A stretch of 64,000 nucleotides of DNA from Stenomitos rutilans HA7619-LM2 (GCA_019358945.1 JAHHIE010000001.1:124001-188000); one strand, 5' to 3'; positions 1 through 8,952 are shown, numbered from the stretch's first letter. Notes: generated by a model not told the origin, from the letters alone. Translations and numbers: made by a program.

Positions 1-518
1 ATTTTAGCTTCTCTGGCGATCGCCTCAGGAATGGCTGACACATCAATGAGCCAGTCATTTTCAGGCTTGAGGATCAGGCTATGAATGGTTGCCCCTGCAA
101 TCAGCGGGCCTCGAAAGTGCGCCGGATAAGCAGGGCTAGGCACCAAGACTAGATCACCCGGATTCACGTAAGCCAGCGCCAGATGCGTTAAGCCTTCTTT
201 AGACCCCAACAGTGGTAGCGCTTCGCCTTCTGGGTCAAGTTTGACGTTGTAGCGGCGGTAATACCAATCGGTGATGGTGCGTCGAAAGCTAGCGGTGCCC
301 TCAAAGGGAGGATAGCCGTGATTCGCTGGATTTTGTAAGGCCGCGATCGCCGCCTCTACAACAGGCTGCGGCGTTGGCCCATCGGGATTGCCCATCCCCA
401 AGTCAATCAGGTCTAGCCCCTGTTCTCTGGCGCGTACCTTGAGTTCGTCTAACCGCGCGAAGACATAAGGCGGCAAGGAACCCAGGCGATCGGCGGGTTT
501 GATCCAGTCTGGTTTCAT
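1..518 (-). CDS. Class I/II aminotransferase (N-terminal part, cut by window edge)
   Basis: PLP-dependent fold-type I aminotransferase of the AlaC / LL-diaminopimelate aminotransferase-like group, which moves amino groups between amino acids and 2-oxoacids. About 172 N-terminal residues are visible. They include the substrate-loop stretch DLGMGNPDGPTP, the GYPPFEG segment and the GSKEGL and PAYP motifs typical of this group. The PLP lysine lies beyond the window edge. The ATG (516-518) overlaps the stop of the upstream dehydrogenase gene by four bases (ATGA), so the two are probably translated together. Substrate cannot be decided from this part; alanine, aspartate or LL-diaminopimelate are all possible. 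Confidence 0.85.
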   Translation of the reverse strand, partial: MKPDWIKPADRLGSLPPYVFARLDELKVRAREQGLDLIDLGMGNPDGPTPQPVVEAAIAALQNPANHGYPPFEGTASFRRTITDWYYRRYNVKLDPEGEALPLLGSKEGLTHLALAYVNPGDLVLVPSPAYPAHFRGPLIAGATIHSLILKPENDWLIDVSAIPEAIAREAK

Positions 519-1726
519 GCCATTACCTCATCGTTAAGGGAGTGGGGAGTGAATGCTGATCCCTGGCTTCTGCTAAAGTCATTCACACCAGCTTCTTCTC
601 GCCGTGTGCTTGCAGCCGTAGTGCTTGCAGCCGTAGTGGAAACCATTGCAGCCATCAGTTGCGCAGGTTCGACTGCAAAGGGCAGACGGTGGATATCGGA
701 CTGTTCGGCACAGGCAATGACTGCCGCTCGTTGTAAATCGGTTAGGGCTATATCTGCTAAACCCAAGTCGTTGAGACTTTTGGGTAGCCCAATATCACCA
801 TAAAACTTTAGCAACTGCTGACGGGCCGTCGCAGCCAGTTGGTTCCCCTGGACAATTTCTTCCAGACGCAATTGTACCAGAATGCCATACGCGACTTTCT
901 CACCGTGCAGTGTGCCGTGACTGTCAAGGAGATGGGTCAAACCGTTGTGCACGGCATGGGCGGCTACTGTGCGACATTGGGCACCGCCTAAACCACCAAT
1001 GACACCTGCCATCAGCACCGTAGCATCCACAACCTCTTGCCACGCTTCCCCCCCCGGTTCTTGAAGGGCGATCGCAGAGGTTTGAAACAACAGATCGCGC
1101 AACACTCGCGCTTGCTGCACGGCGGCGATGATAAGCGTTTGCTGCACATGCCCGCTGCTGACAGAGGCTTCGTACCATTTGGCAATCGCATCCCCAATGC
1201 CTGCTATCAACGTGCGGCGGGGTGCCGTTTGCACCACATCATAGTCCAGCACCAGCAAATCTGGGCAGCGTGTCAGCGCCACGTCGTACTGAAAGGCACC
1301 CTGATCTGTATACACGTTAGAAAGGGCAGTCCAAGCGGCACAGGTAGCGGCTGATGTGGGCACCGTCACAATCGGCAAATGGTGCTGATGCGCCACCAGC
1401 TTGGCAGTATCGATCGCTTTGCCACCGCCAATGCCAATGACTACATCGGCTCGGTGCAGGTCGATCGCTTGATGCAGTGTCGCTAATGTAGTCTCGCTAC
1501 AGTCCGCACCGTATGTCATCCAGGCAATCTGAAGCGGTTCATGCTCCAATACTGTCTGCAACTGCGGTCTAATTGCTGCAAGAGTCTGGTTGCCGCCAAT
1601 GACCAGCGGATGTTGCCCTAGGTGCGCGATCGCGTTCCCTACCTGATTCACTACCCCTCGACCACGCAGCACCTGTGCTGGGGCAATTGTAAGCGGTGGT
1701 TGACAAGCAATACAAGCGGTAGACAT
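515..1726 (-). CDS. Iron-containing alcohol dehydrogenase / glycerol dehydrogenase-like protein
   Basis: NAD(P)-dependent dehydrogenase of the metal-containing (type III) alcohol dehydrogenase superfamily, closest in layout to glycerol dehydrogenase. The nucleotide-binding motif GIGGGKAIDTAK and the metal-ligand segments GIGDAIAKWYEA, HAVHNGLTH and HGEKVAYG are present in the expected order. I chose the ATG at 1726 (MSTACIACQPP) over the longer reading from 1765, whose extra residues look unlike the family. The C-terminus runs about 35 residues past the last family-like helix; it includes a tandem 15-bp duplication (TTAAS twice) and ends at ATGA, overlapping the aminotransferase. Substrate is unknown. 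Confidence 0.8.
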   Translation of the reverse strand: MSTACIACQPPLTIAPAQVLRGRGVVNQVGNAIAHLGQHPLVIGGNQTLAAIRPQLQTVLEHEPLQIAWMTYGADCSETTLATLHQAIDLHRADVVIGIGGGKAIDTAKLVAHQHHLPIVTVPTSAATCAAWTALSNVYTDQGAFQYDVALTRCPDLLVLDYDVVQTAPRRTLIAGIGDAIAKWYEASVSSGHVQQTLIIAAVQQARVLRDLLFQTSAIALQEPGGEAWQEVVDATVLMAGVIGGLGGAQCRTVAAHAVHNGLTHLLDSHGTLHGEKVAYGILVQLRLEEIVQGNQLAATARQQLLKFYGDIGLPKSLNDLGLADIALTDLQRAAVIACAEQSDIHRLPFAVEPAQLMAAMVSTTAASTTAASTRREEAGVNDFSRSQGSAFTPHSLNDEVMA

Positions 1727-1825
1727 GGCGGAATCGAGTGTAAACGCTAGACAAAAAACGGGCAAGAATGCGTTTTACCAATCTAAAGCATCGTCACACA
1801 TCAGGTTGTGAGCCAATTTCTAGAC

Positions 1826-2344
1826 TCAAACCGACGGTTTGGGCAAACGCGCAAATTGTTCGCGATCGATTTCAATGATCGCTTGCTGATCGGTAGGAGA
1901 AGACAGGGAGGGCTTGATTTGTCCCAGATACACGGGTTGAGACACGCCTAGTTTGGGATGGAGCAGAGAACGAGCGCGAATGGTCATCGTCGCTTCGTCC
2001 TGAGCGAGCCGTCCCGTTGAGTACAGATCTACAGCCGCTTGACGCAGGGTGGCATCCAGTTCTGTCTCGGTGATGGTGGGCGGAACCACAATCACAACCT
2101 GAGAAGCACCAGAGTCAAAGACCCGCGTAAACTTCACAGCCCCTGGAATTTGAGGTCGATCGTGCAGGCCCAATCCCAACGCAAAGAGGCCGCCTGTCAG
2201 CACACTCATAAAACCCGTGACGCCTACCAGACGAAAGCGGATGCCCCACTTCAGCACCCAGCCTAAGATCATCAGCACAGCGCAAAAAAGAGTGAGATAT
2301 CCCGACCAGAGGGCGATCGTAACGAGTGGCAAACCAAACAACAT
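1826..2344 (-). CDS. ycf51: Ycf51 family protein (DUF2518)
   Basis: Conserved cyanobacterial and plastid protein of unknown function. The 172 residues begin with two or three hydrophobic segments (about residues 5-60), so the N-terminus is membrane-embedded. A soluble domain with a VVIVVPPTITETEL stretch follows. Length fits the family. It lies on the same strand as, and just downstream of, the TPR and IscA-like genes, in a possible operon with gaps of about 45-90 bp that are partly filled by repeats. Family recognition is from overall sequence character; no catalytic motif is visible. Confidence 0.75.
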   Translation of the reverse strand: MLFGLPLVTIALWSGYLTLFCAVLMILGWVLKWGIRFRLVGVTGFMSVLTGGLFALGLGLHDRPQIPGAVKFTRVFDSGASQVVIVVPPTITETELDATLRQAAVDLYSTGRLAQDEATMTIRARSLLHPKLGVSQPVYLGQIKPSLSSPTDQQAIIEIDREQFARLPKPSV

Positions 2345-2388
2345 GCGATTTATGAAAAAGGGGCAACAGATTTAAGCTTCAGACAACC

Positions 2389-2811
2389 TTACGCTTCGGA
2401 CAGCCAGGCTCTGACCCGCTCCAGGCTCAGCCAACCTGGTTTACGGACAAAACCATCTTCAATATTTTGGGCAACTTCCTCACGCAGTTCTGGAACTGCC
2501 ATCACAAGCTGCTGCACAATTTCGATGTGTTGCCGCACGCCTTTTTTCGAGGTTTCCAGCATTGCCAACACTAAATTCACTCGTGCTTGCGGATCTTGCG
2601 GGTTCAGCTTCACGGCCTTTTGTGCTGCCTCGTAGGCCTGGTTGGGCTTTTCGATGAGGAGATAGAGCCATGCTAAACACGTCCAGGCAGAGCTACTCTT
2701 ACGGGAGCGATCGCACACTTCTTTAAAGACTGGAATCAGCGTTTCAGGCGCTTCACCTGCCTTGTAGCGCTCAATGCCTTCATCAAAAAGTGAGTCAACA
2801 GTTTGAGTCAT
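2389..2811 (-). CDS. Small TPR protein
   Basis: A 140-residue protein with about two tetratricopeptide units: the stretch AWTCLAWLYLLIEKPNQAYEAA followed by KLNPQDPQARVNLVLAML, a classic helix-turn-helix pair with the NP-D turn. TPRs bind other proteins; no partner is known here. It sits directly downstream of the IscA-like gene on the same strand, an arrangement I recall from other cyanobacteria, so a link to Fe-S assembly is possible but inferred only from position. Confidence 0.75.
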   Translation of the reverse strand: MTQTVDSLFDEGIERYKAGEAPETLIPVFKEVCDRSRKSSSAWTCLAWLYLLIEKPNQAYEAAQKAVKLNPQDPQARVNLVLAMLETSKKGVRQHIEIVQQLVMAVPELREEVAQNIEDGFVRKPGWLSLERVRAWLSEA

Positions 2812-2900
2812 AAGGGAGAAAGAAAAAGTTGTTGGTTCTTAGTTTTTAGTTGTTAGCAAATTGGACTAAAAACTAACCACTGGCCGCTAGCAACTGTTCT

Positions 2901-3257
2901 TTACGCAGAGAACGATTTGCCACAGCCGCAGGTTTGCTCGGCATTGGGATTGGTAAATTGAAAGCCACCACCAATCAAAGCATCACTATAGTCCAGCACC
3001 AAACCATAGAGATAGAGCAAGCTTTTTGGATCGCACACAACTTTGAAGCCGTCGTAGTCATAGACTTCATCCGTTGGCTGAATATTAGCAGCATCCTCAA
3101 AGTTCATGGTGTAGGACATGCCAGAACAGCCGCCACCCCGAACACCGACACGCAGGCATAAATCCTGCCCTTGCTTCTCCCGAAGCAGTAGAACGTGCTT
3201 CAGAGCGGCATCTGTCATGAGAATGCCCTGCTGTTGCGATTGCGCTGTTTGCGTCAT
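2901..3257 (-). CDS. IscA/SufA-type iron-sulfur cluster carrier protein
   Basis: A-type Fe-S carrier of the HesB/IscA family, which holds a cluster or iron and hands it to target proteins in the cytoplasm. With the ATG at 3257 it is 118 residues, the usual length. The three conserved cysteines are visible: C44 in GGGCSGMSY and C110 and C112 in TCGCGKSF at the C-terminus. An upstream in-frame start (3314) adds 19 residues that do not look like the family. The TPR gene follows on the same strand. Confidence 0.93.
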   Translation of the reverse strand: MTQTAQSQQQGILMTDAALKHVLLLREKQGQDLCLRVGVRGGGCSGMSYTMNFEDAANIQPTDEVYDYDGFKVVCDPKSLLYLYGLVLDYSDALIGGGFQFTNPNAEQTCGCGKSFSA

Positions 3258-3584
3258 TGCTCGTAAAGCTCCTTGCCAAAATCCAGTCTTAAACGTGCAG
3301 ACTTCTGCCTCCATACTATCAGGGATAAATCACACCTGGTTATCCACGTGAGAGGATAGACAACTAGCAGGGACAAGCGATTTCTTCTAACCTGGAGACT
3401 TAACGCATCGCCATCTCGTTGTTTGTACATTGACTGCAAGCAGACCTCTTTACACAAACCGATGGAACCACGATCGGCATCGGGTTAGTTAGTGTTTAAG
3501 ATGGGTATCTGTTGAACTTTATGCTGCGGCTCACTGTTGCCTACGTTTAGTCGCTCTTTCTAGCATCCACTGCTGCTAATTTTT
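3258..3584. other. Divergent intergenic region, no gene seen
   Basis: About 330 bp between the IscA-like gene (leftward) and the 543-residue gene (rightward). It must hold both promoters. I see no convincing RNA gene, terminator or repeat array, and the short reading frames across it show no family features. Confidence 0.5.
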
Positions 3585-5216
3585 ATGACTGCGCTCAACC
3601 TCTCAACTCGTCGTCGCCTGAAGCAACTACCGCAAATTGCTAGTGTTTGGGAAGGCGATCGCCGCCCATTGGTCACTGGCATGCCATCGAATAGCGACTG
3701 GACAGATGCGGGCAGCGAACCACAGCCAAATGGTGAATGTATCTTGTGGGTCGATGGATCGCAGGGCATGGTGCGGGCAATGGATGTAGTGACTCCAGAT
3801 ACGGGGCCAGAAGCGGTTGTTCGCGCCCTCCTGCGGGCAATGGAGTATCCCCATAACCCCAACAGTCCTGCGCGTCCGCAAAAAATTGTGGTCAGCGATC
3901 GCGAACTGCTGTTCTATCTGCGCGGGGTGCTGCAAGATCTGGACATTGTGCTGGACTACGTGCCATCGTTACCGCTCATTGATGAAATTTTTCGAGGTTT
4001 TCAGGAAGCGGTTAGTAGCCGTCCACCCCAACTGCCGCCACAGCATGCGGATGTCTTACCCGATCGCGCGATCGACATTTGGCACGATGCTCCTTGGGAG
4101 GTGCTGGCCGACCATCAAATTGTGGCGATCGAAATCAATCGCTGGGACTTAACCACGCTCTATGCCTCTGTGATGGGCATGTTGGGGATGGAGTTTGGGG
4201 TGTTGTTCTATCGTTCGCTCGATTCTCTCAAGCGCTTTCGGCAACGGGTGTTAACCAATGAATCACTCGAAGCAATGGAAGAGGCGTTTTTGGGACAAGA
4301 TTGTCTCTTTGTCACCTTCGAGAGCGATCGTGACGAGGAAGACGATATTGACCTCTCGACCGTGCCAATCGGCGCGATCGAACCCGTCTTTGGCAACTTG
4401 CATCCGTTGGAAGGGCTGCGATCATTCTTATATGACGAAGAAGCGGCTGCCCTACTGGTGGCGTTAGAAGCACTTCACCGCTTTCTCCGTCAACATCACA
4501 CTAAGTTCGAGCACAATGCGTTTCCAACCGTGAGTAGCCGCTACCGCATTCCGTTGCCCGACGATGAAACCGAGAAACCAACACCCGTTTCGATCAAAGT
4601 TTCCACGATGCCTGAACTTGCCGCTGAGTTGCTAGCGATGGCAGATGCTGAAGAAAGCGGCAGTACTGATGCCCCGGTTGTGCGAGATGATCTGGTGCCA
4701 GCCAATGCGTTTCTCAGCTTGGGGGTTGTGCCGTGGGATATGCTGGACGTTTTGCGATCGGGCACCGCAGAACATCACCAACTGCAAGAGGTGAAAGCGG
4801 CGGGAGATGGGTTTCCGGTTGTAATGATTCAAACCTCACGCCCCAAAGCCAAAACGTTGATTGAAGCGCTGAAAGCAGCGGGTGGACTGCAAGCTATTTG
4901 CTTTAACCCAGGGGCAGACCCGCTGGGGAGCGAACGCTACGATTTGGGGTTATTTCAAACTGGGAACGGTGACTTGCACCTGTTTGGCGAGTTTGGCGAT
5001 GGCGATCCGACCCACACGGCTGCCCGCAAAAAGTGGGATCAGCGCTGCAAGAAAACCCACGGCTGCTGCGGCCTGATCATTGCTAAAGGGCTAACCGGAG
5101 CCAGCCGAGGCAATCCCCAATTCAAGGACATGGTGGCACTCTTTGAAGCCCGATCGCTGACTGCAAAAGATCTGGGGTTGGGCACGCTCCAACTTCAGGT
5201 AGCAGATTGGCTCTAA
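3585..5216 (+). CDS. Conserved cyanobacterial protein (probably DUF6930)
   Basis: A 543-residue soluble protein with no signal peptide or membrane segment. I recognise it as a widespread cyanobacterial family, I think carrying DUF6930, but no activity is known to me. The N-terminal third has a strand-rich segment around ECILWVDGSQGMVRAMDV and QKIVVSDRELLFYLRGVLQDLDI, which resembles a small nuclease-like or regulatory fold. The middle is acidic (DRDEEDDIDLS). The C-terminus contains RKKWDQRCKKTHGCCGLIIAKG, a basic patch followed by a CC pair. It is divergent from the Fe-S genes and convergent with the TPR gene downstream. A perfect 16-bp palindrome (5232-5247) lies just after the stop. Confidence 0.6.
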   Translation: MTALNLSTRRRLKQLPQIASVWEGDRRPLVTGMPSNSDWTDAGSEPQPNGECILWVDGSQGMVRAMDVVTPDTGPEAVVRALLRAMEYPHNPNSPARPQKIVVSDRELLFYLRGVLQDLDIVLDYVPSLPLIDEIFRGFQEAVSSRPPQLPPQHADVLPDRAIDIWHDAPWEVLADHQIVAIEINRWDLTTLYASVMGMLGMEFGVLFYRSLDSLKRFRQRVLTNESLEAMEEAFLGQDCLFVTFESDRDEEDDIDLSTVPIGAIEPVFGNLHPLEGLRSFLYDEEAAALLVALEALHRFLRQHHTKFEHNAFPTVSSRYRIPLPDDETEKPTPVSIKVSTMPELAAELLAMADAEESGSTDAPVVRDDLVPANAFLSLGVVPWDMLDVLRSGTAEHHQLQEVKAAGDGFPVVMIQTSRPKAKTLIEALKAAGGLQAICFNPGADPLGSERYDLGLFQTGNGDLHLFGEFGDGDPTHTAARKKWDQRCKKTHGCCGLIIAKGLTGASRGNPQFKDMVALFEARSLTAKDLGLGTLQLQVADWL

Positions 5217-5256
5217 GGGACGATCGACGCAAAGGACGATCGTCCTTCAACGCACA

Positions 5257-6186
5257 CTATTGCCCCGCATTCACCAGGCGATTTTGCGCTCTAGTGCGTT
5301 CCTTGTCAATTTGCTTAATTAAGCCCGGTGGCAATTGCTTTCTTTTCGTCAGTGCTTTGTCAAAATATGCCAGACTACCGCGATTGTCACCCTGACGCAC
5401 AAGAATCTGGGCTTTCAAGTACAACACATCGGGGTTGTTTGGAGTAGCCTTGAGTGCGCTATCAACGGCTGCCAGGGCTTTAGCAGGTTGGTTCAAATCC
5501 CGATAGCCAAGCGCGAGGCCGCGATAGGCAAGATAGCGTGGACTTGCGTATTTATCCAATCGATTAATGGCATCCGTAGGACTGGAAAACGGCAGATTGA
5601 GAGAGACAAATAAGTCGATATAGCCCCGCAGCAAGTTTAATTCTGGGTCGCTAGGATCAACTTTTTCGGCATTATCCAGGTACTTAAAGGCTTGCTGAAT
5701 TTCGCCCAATGCTTGAGGTGTGCCCTTCACGGTGCCGTCTTTACTGAAAATATAAGCGCTTTGCAGAAAATGCCCCACTGCCTGGTAAAGATTACCGCGC
5801 AGAGGGTCTTTTGCAACTAAAGAGAGGGCTGTTTCACGCGTCTCAGTGGCATCGTCTCTAAACTGATCTAGCTGAGCGGCTTTTTGGCTATCATCCCGTT
5901 CGCCTTGCCATTTGATGAAAGCTAGAGAGGCTCTCAGAGCATAAGTTAGCGGATCGCTCGGATCTGCTTGCTGAGCGTACTTGTCGGCTGCAATGTAGTC
6001 TCCTTGTTCAAACAAGCTTTTAAACGCTGCCTCGGTGCGATTATCAATAGCTTTGGGATTCGTCGTCCGAAACGGATCTTTTGCCAGGGAAGGACCCGCC
6101 CACAGGCTTAGCGAAACGATCGCCGCACTAACAAACTGTAGGCGGCGTTTGGGGGCATGCGAATGGATAAACAACTGAGCAGGCAT
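5257..6186 (-). CDS. Sll0314/Alr1548-family TPR protein, exported
   Basis: TPR protein of the cyanobacterial Sll0314/Alr1548 family; its role is unknown. With the ATG at 6186 it has 309 residues: a signal peptide with a basic start, a hydrophobic core (FVSAAIVSLSLWAGPSLA) and likely cleavage near AKD, then helical repeats. Clear TPR units lie near the C-terminus (YLAYRGLALGYRDLNQPAKAL and PDVLYLKAQILVRQGDNRGSL). A TTG start at 6204 would add six residues and is less likely. It is probably periplasmic. It is divergent from the ABC ATPase gene, with a 430-bp gap. Confidence 0.8.
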   Translation of the reverse strand: MPAQLFIHSHAPKRRLQFVSAAIVSLSLWAGPSLAKDPFRTTNPKAIDNRTEAAFKSLFEQGDYIAADKYAQQADPSDPLTYALRASLAFIKWQGERDDSQKAAQLDQFRDDATETRETALSLVAKDPLRGNLYQAVGHFLQSAYIFSKDGTVKGTPQALGEIQQAFKYLDNAEKVDPSDPELNLLRGYIDLFVSLNLPFSSPTDAINRLDKYASPRYLAYRGLALGYRDLNQPAKALAAVDSALKATPNNPDVLYLKAQILVRQGDNRGSLAYFDKALTKRKQLPPGLIKQIDKERTRAQNRLVNAGQ

Positions 6187-6615
6187 AACGTTCCTGTTAA
6201 TCAAGTTCTAGAAACAATACATTCAAGAAAATACATTCAAGAAAGAAATGACGGCTGGGAAAGAAATCCCGTTGAGAAGTCAATAGTAACTTGGAACCAA
6301 GTTCGTTAGAGTGATAAGAACAACCCTTACTAAAGAATCTGCTGCCGCTTGAGAACACTGTGCTGAAAACACTGATTGTGCGAAGCGTTTGATGGAGTGG
6401 GTAGAGTGCCGTTCAGTCAGGTAAGGATGGTGACGCAAGTTCTGGAAACAAGTTCCAGAGGTAAGCTCCATTCGCGGCTTAGGGATTTGCGTGAAAATAA
6501 ATTCCCTCTGATGCGTTACGGTTAACACCTAACACATCCTACTGCTGGGACGTTATTAAGTATCAAATCGCTTAGCACGATCGATTGTTTCTTTATCTTT
6601 CACCAGCCAAACGGA
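6187..6615. other. Divergent intergenic region with a 19-bp dyad
   Basis: This 430-bp gap separates the leftward TPR gene and the rightward ABC ATPase gene. It holds a 14-bp tandem duplication (ATACATTCAAGAAA, 6217-6244) and an inverted repeat TCTGGAA-N5-TTCCAGA at 6441-6459 that could be an operator or a hairpin. No gene was recognised; a short leftward frame at 6280-6528 has no support. Confidence 0.4.
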
Positions 6616-7290
6616 ATGCTTCAGCTCAGAAACCTGTCCTACCATCCACCTGCAAGCCATACGGCTATTTTGAACGCTATCAACCTTCAGATTGCACCCC
6701 AGCAGTTGGGCCTGATCATTGGCCCCAGTGGGTCAGGCAAAAGTACGCTCTTAGAGATTCTGGCAGGGCTGGCAGAACGGACCAGTGGCGGCGTTTTTTG
6801 GCGTGACCAGGAACTCATTCCACTCCAGCTACAGCAGCTTAGCGGTCTGGTGTTTCAGTTCCCTGAACGCCACTTTTGCGGCAGCAGCATCCTAGAAGAA
6901 CTGCGCTTAGGGCATCCAGAACTCACGAGCGATCGCATTGAGCAAGCCCTGGCTGAAGTAGGGTTGACTCATCTTCCCCTGCGTACCTCTCCTAACGCCC
7001 TCAGTGGTGGACAACAGCGCCGCCTCGCCTTTGCCGTTCAGTTGATTCGCCAGCCTCACATCCTTTTGCTCGATGAACCTACCGCTGGCTTAGACTGGTC
7101 AATGCGGCAACAGTTGGTTGGGTTGCTGGCAAAGCTTAAAGCTCACTGGAGTCTACTTGTCGTGTCTCACGACGCAGGTGAGCTGGTAGATATTGCTGAC
7201 CAATGCTGGACGCTGAGCCACGGTGAATTGACCGCTGTGCAGCCAGAGGAGCTAAAGCAGCGCACGAAAAAGCCGCAGGTAGCGATTTAG
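6616..7290 (+). CDS. ABC transporter ATP-binding protein (ECF/cobalt-type ATPase fold)
   Basis: A single-domain ABC ATPase of 224 residues. Walker A GPSGSGKST (about residues 38-46), the Q-loop VFQFPERHF, the signature LSGGQQRR, Walker B LLLDEPTAGLD and the switch histidine (VVSHD) are all present and intact. The Q-loop FQFPE and the overall form are those of CbiO/EcfA-like energising subunits. No permease or substrate-binding gene is next to it, so the transported substrate is unknown. It is followed at 100 bp by rsmG on the same strand, and a repeat array fills that gap. Confidence 0.85.
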   Translation: MLQLRNLSYHPPASHTAILNAINLQIAPQQLGLIIGPSGSGKSTLLEILAGLAERTSGGVFWRDQELIPLQLQQLSGLVFQFPERHFCGSSILEELRLGHPELTSDRIEQALAEVGLTHLPLRTSPNALSGGQQRRLAFAVQLIRQPHILLLDEPTAGLDWSMRQQLVGLLAKLKAHWSLLVVSHDAGELVDIADQCWTLSHGELTAVQPEELKQRTKKPQVAI

Positions 7291-7309
7291 GGGAATTGGG
7301 GAGAGGGGC

Positions 7310-7358
7310 ATGAGGGAGCAAGGGGAGCAGGGGGAGCAGGGGGAGCAGGGGAGTCTTA
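7310..7358. repeat. GGGGAGCAG repeat array before rsmG
   Basis: About four units of a 9-bp G-rich repeat (GGGGAGCAG) lie just upstream of rsmG. They form an open frame with rsmG (GEQGEQGEQG), but the protein most likely starts downstream at 7391. Confidence 0.8.
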
Positions 7359-7390
7359 CACTTGATTCGCGATCGTCCCTCCTACCCAGC

Positions 7391-8266
7391 ATGGAGGCAC
7401 TGTGGCAATCGACGCTAAGTTGGCAACCCAACGAGCAGCAACAAGCGCAGTTTCAGCAGCTTTATGACCTGACGCTGGCGGGAAATCGTCAGTTCAACTT
7501 GACGCGTATTACAGAGCCAGCGGAATTTTGGGAAAAACATCTGTGGGATTCGCTGCGAGGAGTGCGACAGTTTTGGGGGCAGGAGCCAGAAGTCAGAAGT
7601 CAGAAGTCAGAAGTCAGAGAGCAAGAGGACGGTTCAACTCAAAACTCAAAACTCTCTAGCGTTCGCGTAGCGTGTCCAACGGACTCAGCGGCGCAAAGCG
7701 CTACTCAAAACTCAAAACTCAAAACTCAAAACTCTTTTAAGATCATCGATATCGGCACTGGTGCTGGCTTTCCAGGTTTGCCTGTGGCGATCGCCCAACC
7801 CAATTGGTCGGTCACGCTGCTGGATGCGACGCGCAAGAAAATCGTTTTTATCGATCAGGTCATTGCTCAGTTAGAACTTGCGAATGTCAGGACGTTAGTA
7901 GAGCGAGTCGAGCAGGTTGGACAACAAAAACACCAGCGGGAAAGCTATGATTTGGCGCTCATTCGAGCCGTAGCCGCTGCCCCTGTTTGCGCTGAATATG
8001 CACTACCCCTCTTGAAGGTTGGCGGTATAGCCGTGCTTTATCGAGGACAGTGGACAGAGGCAGAAACCATTGCTCTGGAGTCTGCGATCGCAATCTTAGG
8101 TGGCAAAATTGACACAATTGAAGCCTTTACAACTCCACTCACTCAGGGCGATCGTCACTGCATCTACGTGAAAAAGATTGCATTGACACCGAATGAATTT
8201 CCACGTGCGATCGGCATTCCAGCCCAGAAACCGCTTGGGTCGCAAGATACTACTGAGGGCGCATAA
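7391..8266 (+). CDS. rsmG: 16S rRNA (guanine527-N7)-methyltransferase RsmG with repeat-encoded insertion
   Basis: RsmG (GidB) methylates G527 of 16S rRNA using S-adenosylmethionine. The SAM-binding motif IIDIGTGAGFPGLP is intact, as are the following VTLLDATRKK and the LALIRAVA stretch. From the ATG at 7391 (MEALWQSTLSWQ, the family-like start) the protein has 291 residues, about 50 more than usual. The excess is an insertion at about residues 64-115 between HLWDSLRGVRQFW and FKIIDIG. It is encoded wholly by heptamer repeats and a short palindromic module, and stays in frame. The fold around motif I should tolerate it as a surface loop, but activity is not proven. It follows the ABC ATPase gene. 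Confidence 0.92.
   Translation: MEALWQSTLSWQPNEQQQAQFQQLYDLTLAGNRQFNLTRITEPAEFWEKHLWDSLRGVRQFWGQEPEVRSQKSEVREQEDGSTQNSKLSSVRVACPTDSAAQSATQNSKLKTQNSFKIIDIGTGAGFPGLPVAIAQPNWSVTLLDATRKKIVFIDQVIAQLELANVRTLVERVEQVGQQKHQRESYDLALIRAVAAAPVCAEYALPLLKVGGIAVLYRGQWTEAETIALESAIAILGGKIDTIEAFTTPLTQGDRHCIYVKKIALTPNEFPRAIGIPAQKPLGSQDTTEGA
7580..7735. repeat. Heptamer repeat insertion inside rsmG
   Basis: About 156 bp, in frame: four units of CAGAAGT, an ACTCAAA array, a palindromic module (CTCTAGCGTTCGCGTAGCG, then GGCGCAAAGCGCTACTC) and a second ACTCAAA array. The same ACTCAAA arrays and the GGCGCAAAGCGC module recur between genes at 15120-15170. Confidence 0.9.
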
Positions 8267-8330
8267 GTCAGTAGATGTGACCTGCTTTCTCGATCCTTTT
8301 CGTATTGCTCCAATCTCGCCGTAGATTTCT

Positions 8331-8628
8331 GTGCCGCGTAACGACATTGACCGCATTAGGGAGAAAATCAGGCTTCGTCAGTACGATATGTCAGCCCACT
8401 CAATGGAAGAAATGGCTGAGGATATGCTGACTATACTGGACGTAGAAGCGGCTATCTTGAGCGGTCAAGTTATTCGAGTTGAAAAAGATGACCCTAGGGG
8501 AACTAGATATGTGGTTGTGGGAACAGCGATCGGTTAACAAACACCTGTTGGTATCGTTGGACGGTTTGCTAGCAACGGGCGTTATCTGAATCATTACAGT
8601 TTATGAAGTCACTGAGCTTGAGATTTAA
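8331..8628 (+). pseudogene. Decayed DUF4258 protein (toxin-like partner of YgiT-type gene)
   Basis: Reading from GTG 8331 gives 68 residues ending VVVGTAIG and then TAA. In the same frame the family continues directly after that stop (QTPVGIVGRFASNGRYL). A one-base insertion near 8587-8588 then moves the frame, after which IITVYEVTELEI runs to a TAA at 8626-8628, three bases before the next ATG. So the gene carries one nonsense mutation and one frameshift. DUF4258 proteins paired with a YgiT-type zinc-finger gene resemble toxin-antitoxin pairs. The N-terminal half (DRIREKIRLRQYDMSAHSMEEM) is well preserved. Confidence 0.8.
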
Positions 8629-8631
8629 CCT

Positions 8632-8874
8632 ATGTATGGCTACAGATGTGAGTGTTGCGAAGGAACCGTTCAACCTCGCACTGTCAAGCGGGAAGCATTC
8701 AAACACAAAAATGGATTCGTCATTCTTGAAGACGTGACGATTGGGGTCTGTGATACCTGTGGCAATCGGTACTACTCGGCTGACATTCTTCATGCCGTTC
8801 ATGCGATCGCCACTGGAGCAAAAGCACCTGAACGAACCGAAGCAATTCCTGTTGCTCATTTAGAATCGGCATAG
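8632..8874 (+). CDS. YgiT-type zinc-finger protein (antitoxin-like)
   Basis: An 80-residue protein with two CxxC pairs, YRCECCEG near the start and GVCDTCGNRYY in the middle, which form the zinc site of the MqsA/YgiT N-terminal domain. There is no C-terminal helix-turn-helix, so this is the short form, usually paired with a DUF4258 protein encoded just upstream. Here the upstream partner is broken. The gene itself looks intact. The role as antitoxin is inferred from pairing. Confidence 0.8.
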   Translation: MYGYRCECCEGTVQPRTVKREAFKHKNGFVILEDVTIGVCDTCGNRYYSADILHAVHAIATGAKAPERTEAIPVAHLESA

Positions 8875-8952
8875 ATAGCGCGATCGGCATTCTGACGCAG
8901 AGACCGCTTAGTTTGCAAAGTGCCACTGAGAGTACGTAAGAGACGATCAATA

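Noticed and set aside
5232-5247. 16-bp palindrome AAGGACGATCGTCCTT as a terminator
   Set aside because: No loop and no T-run on either strand; it contains the common CGATCG core of HIP1-like sequences and may be only a repeat.
5480-5520. tRNA-like GGTTCAAATCC sequence
   Set aside because: It lies inside the TPR gene and lacks acceptor, D-arm and anticodon arm pairing.
6280-6528. Leftward 82-codon frame in the gap before the ABC ATPase gene
   Set aside because: Low-complexity sequence with no start signal; it covers the dyad at 6441-6459.
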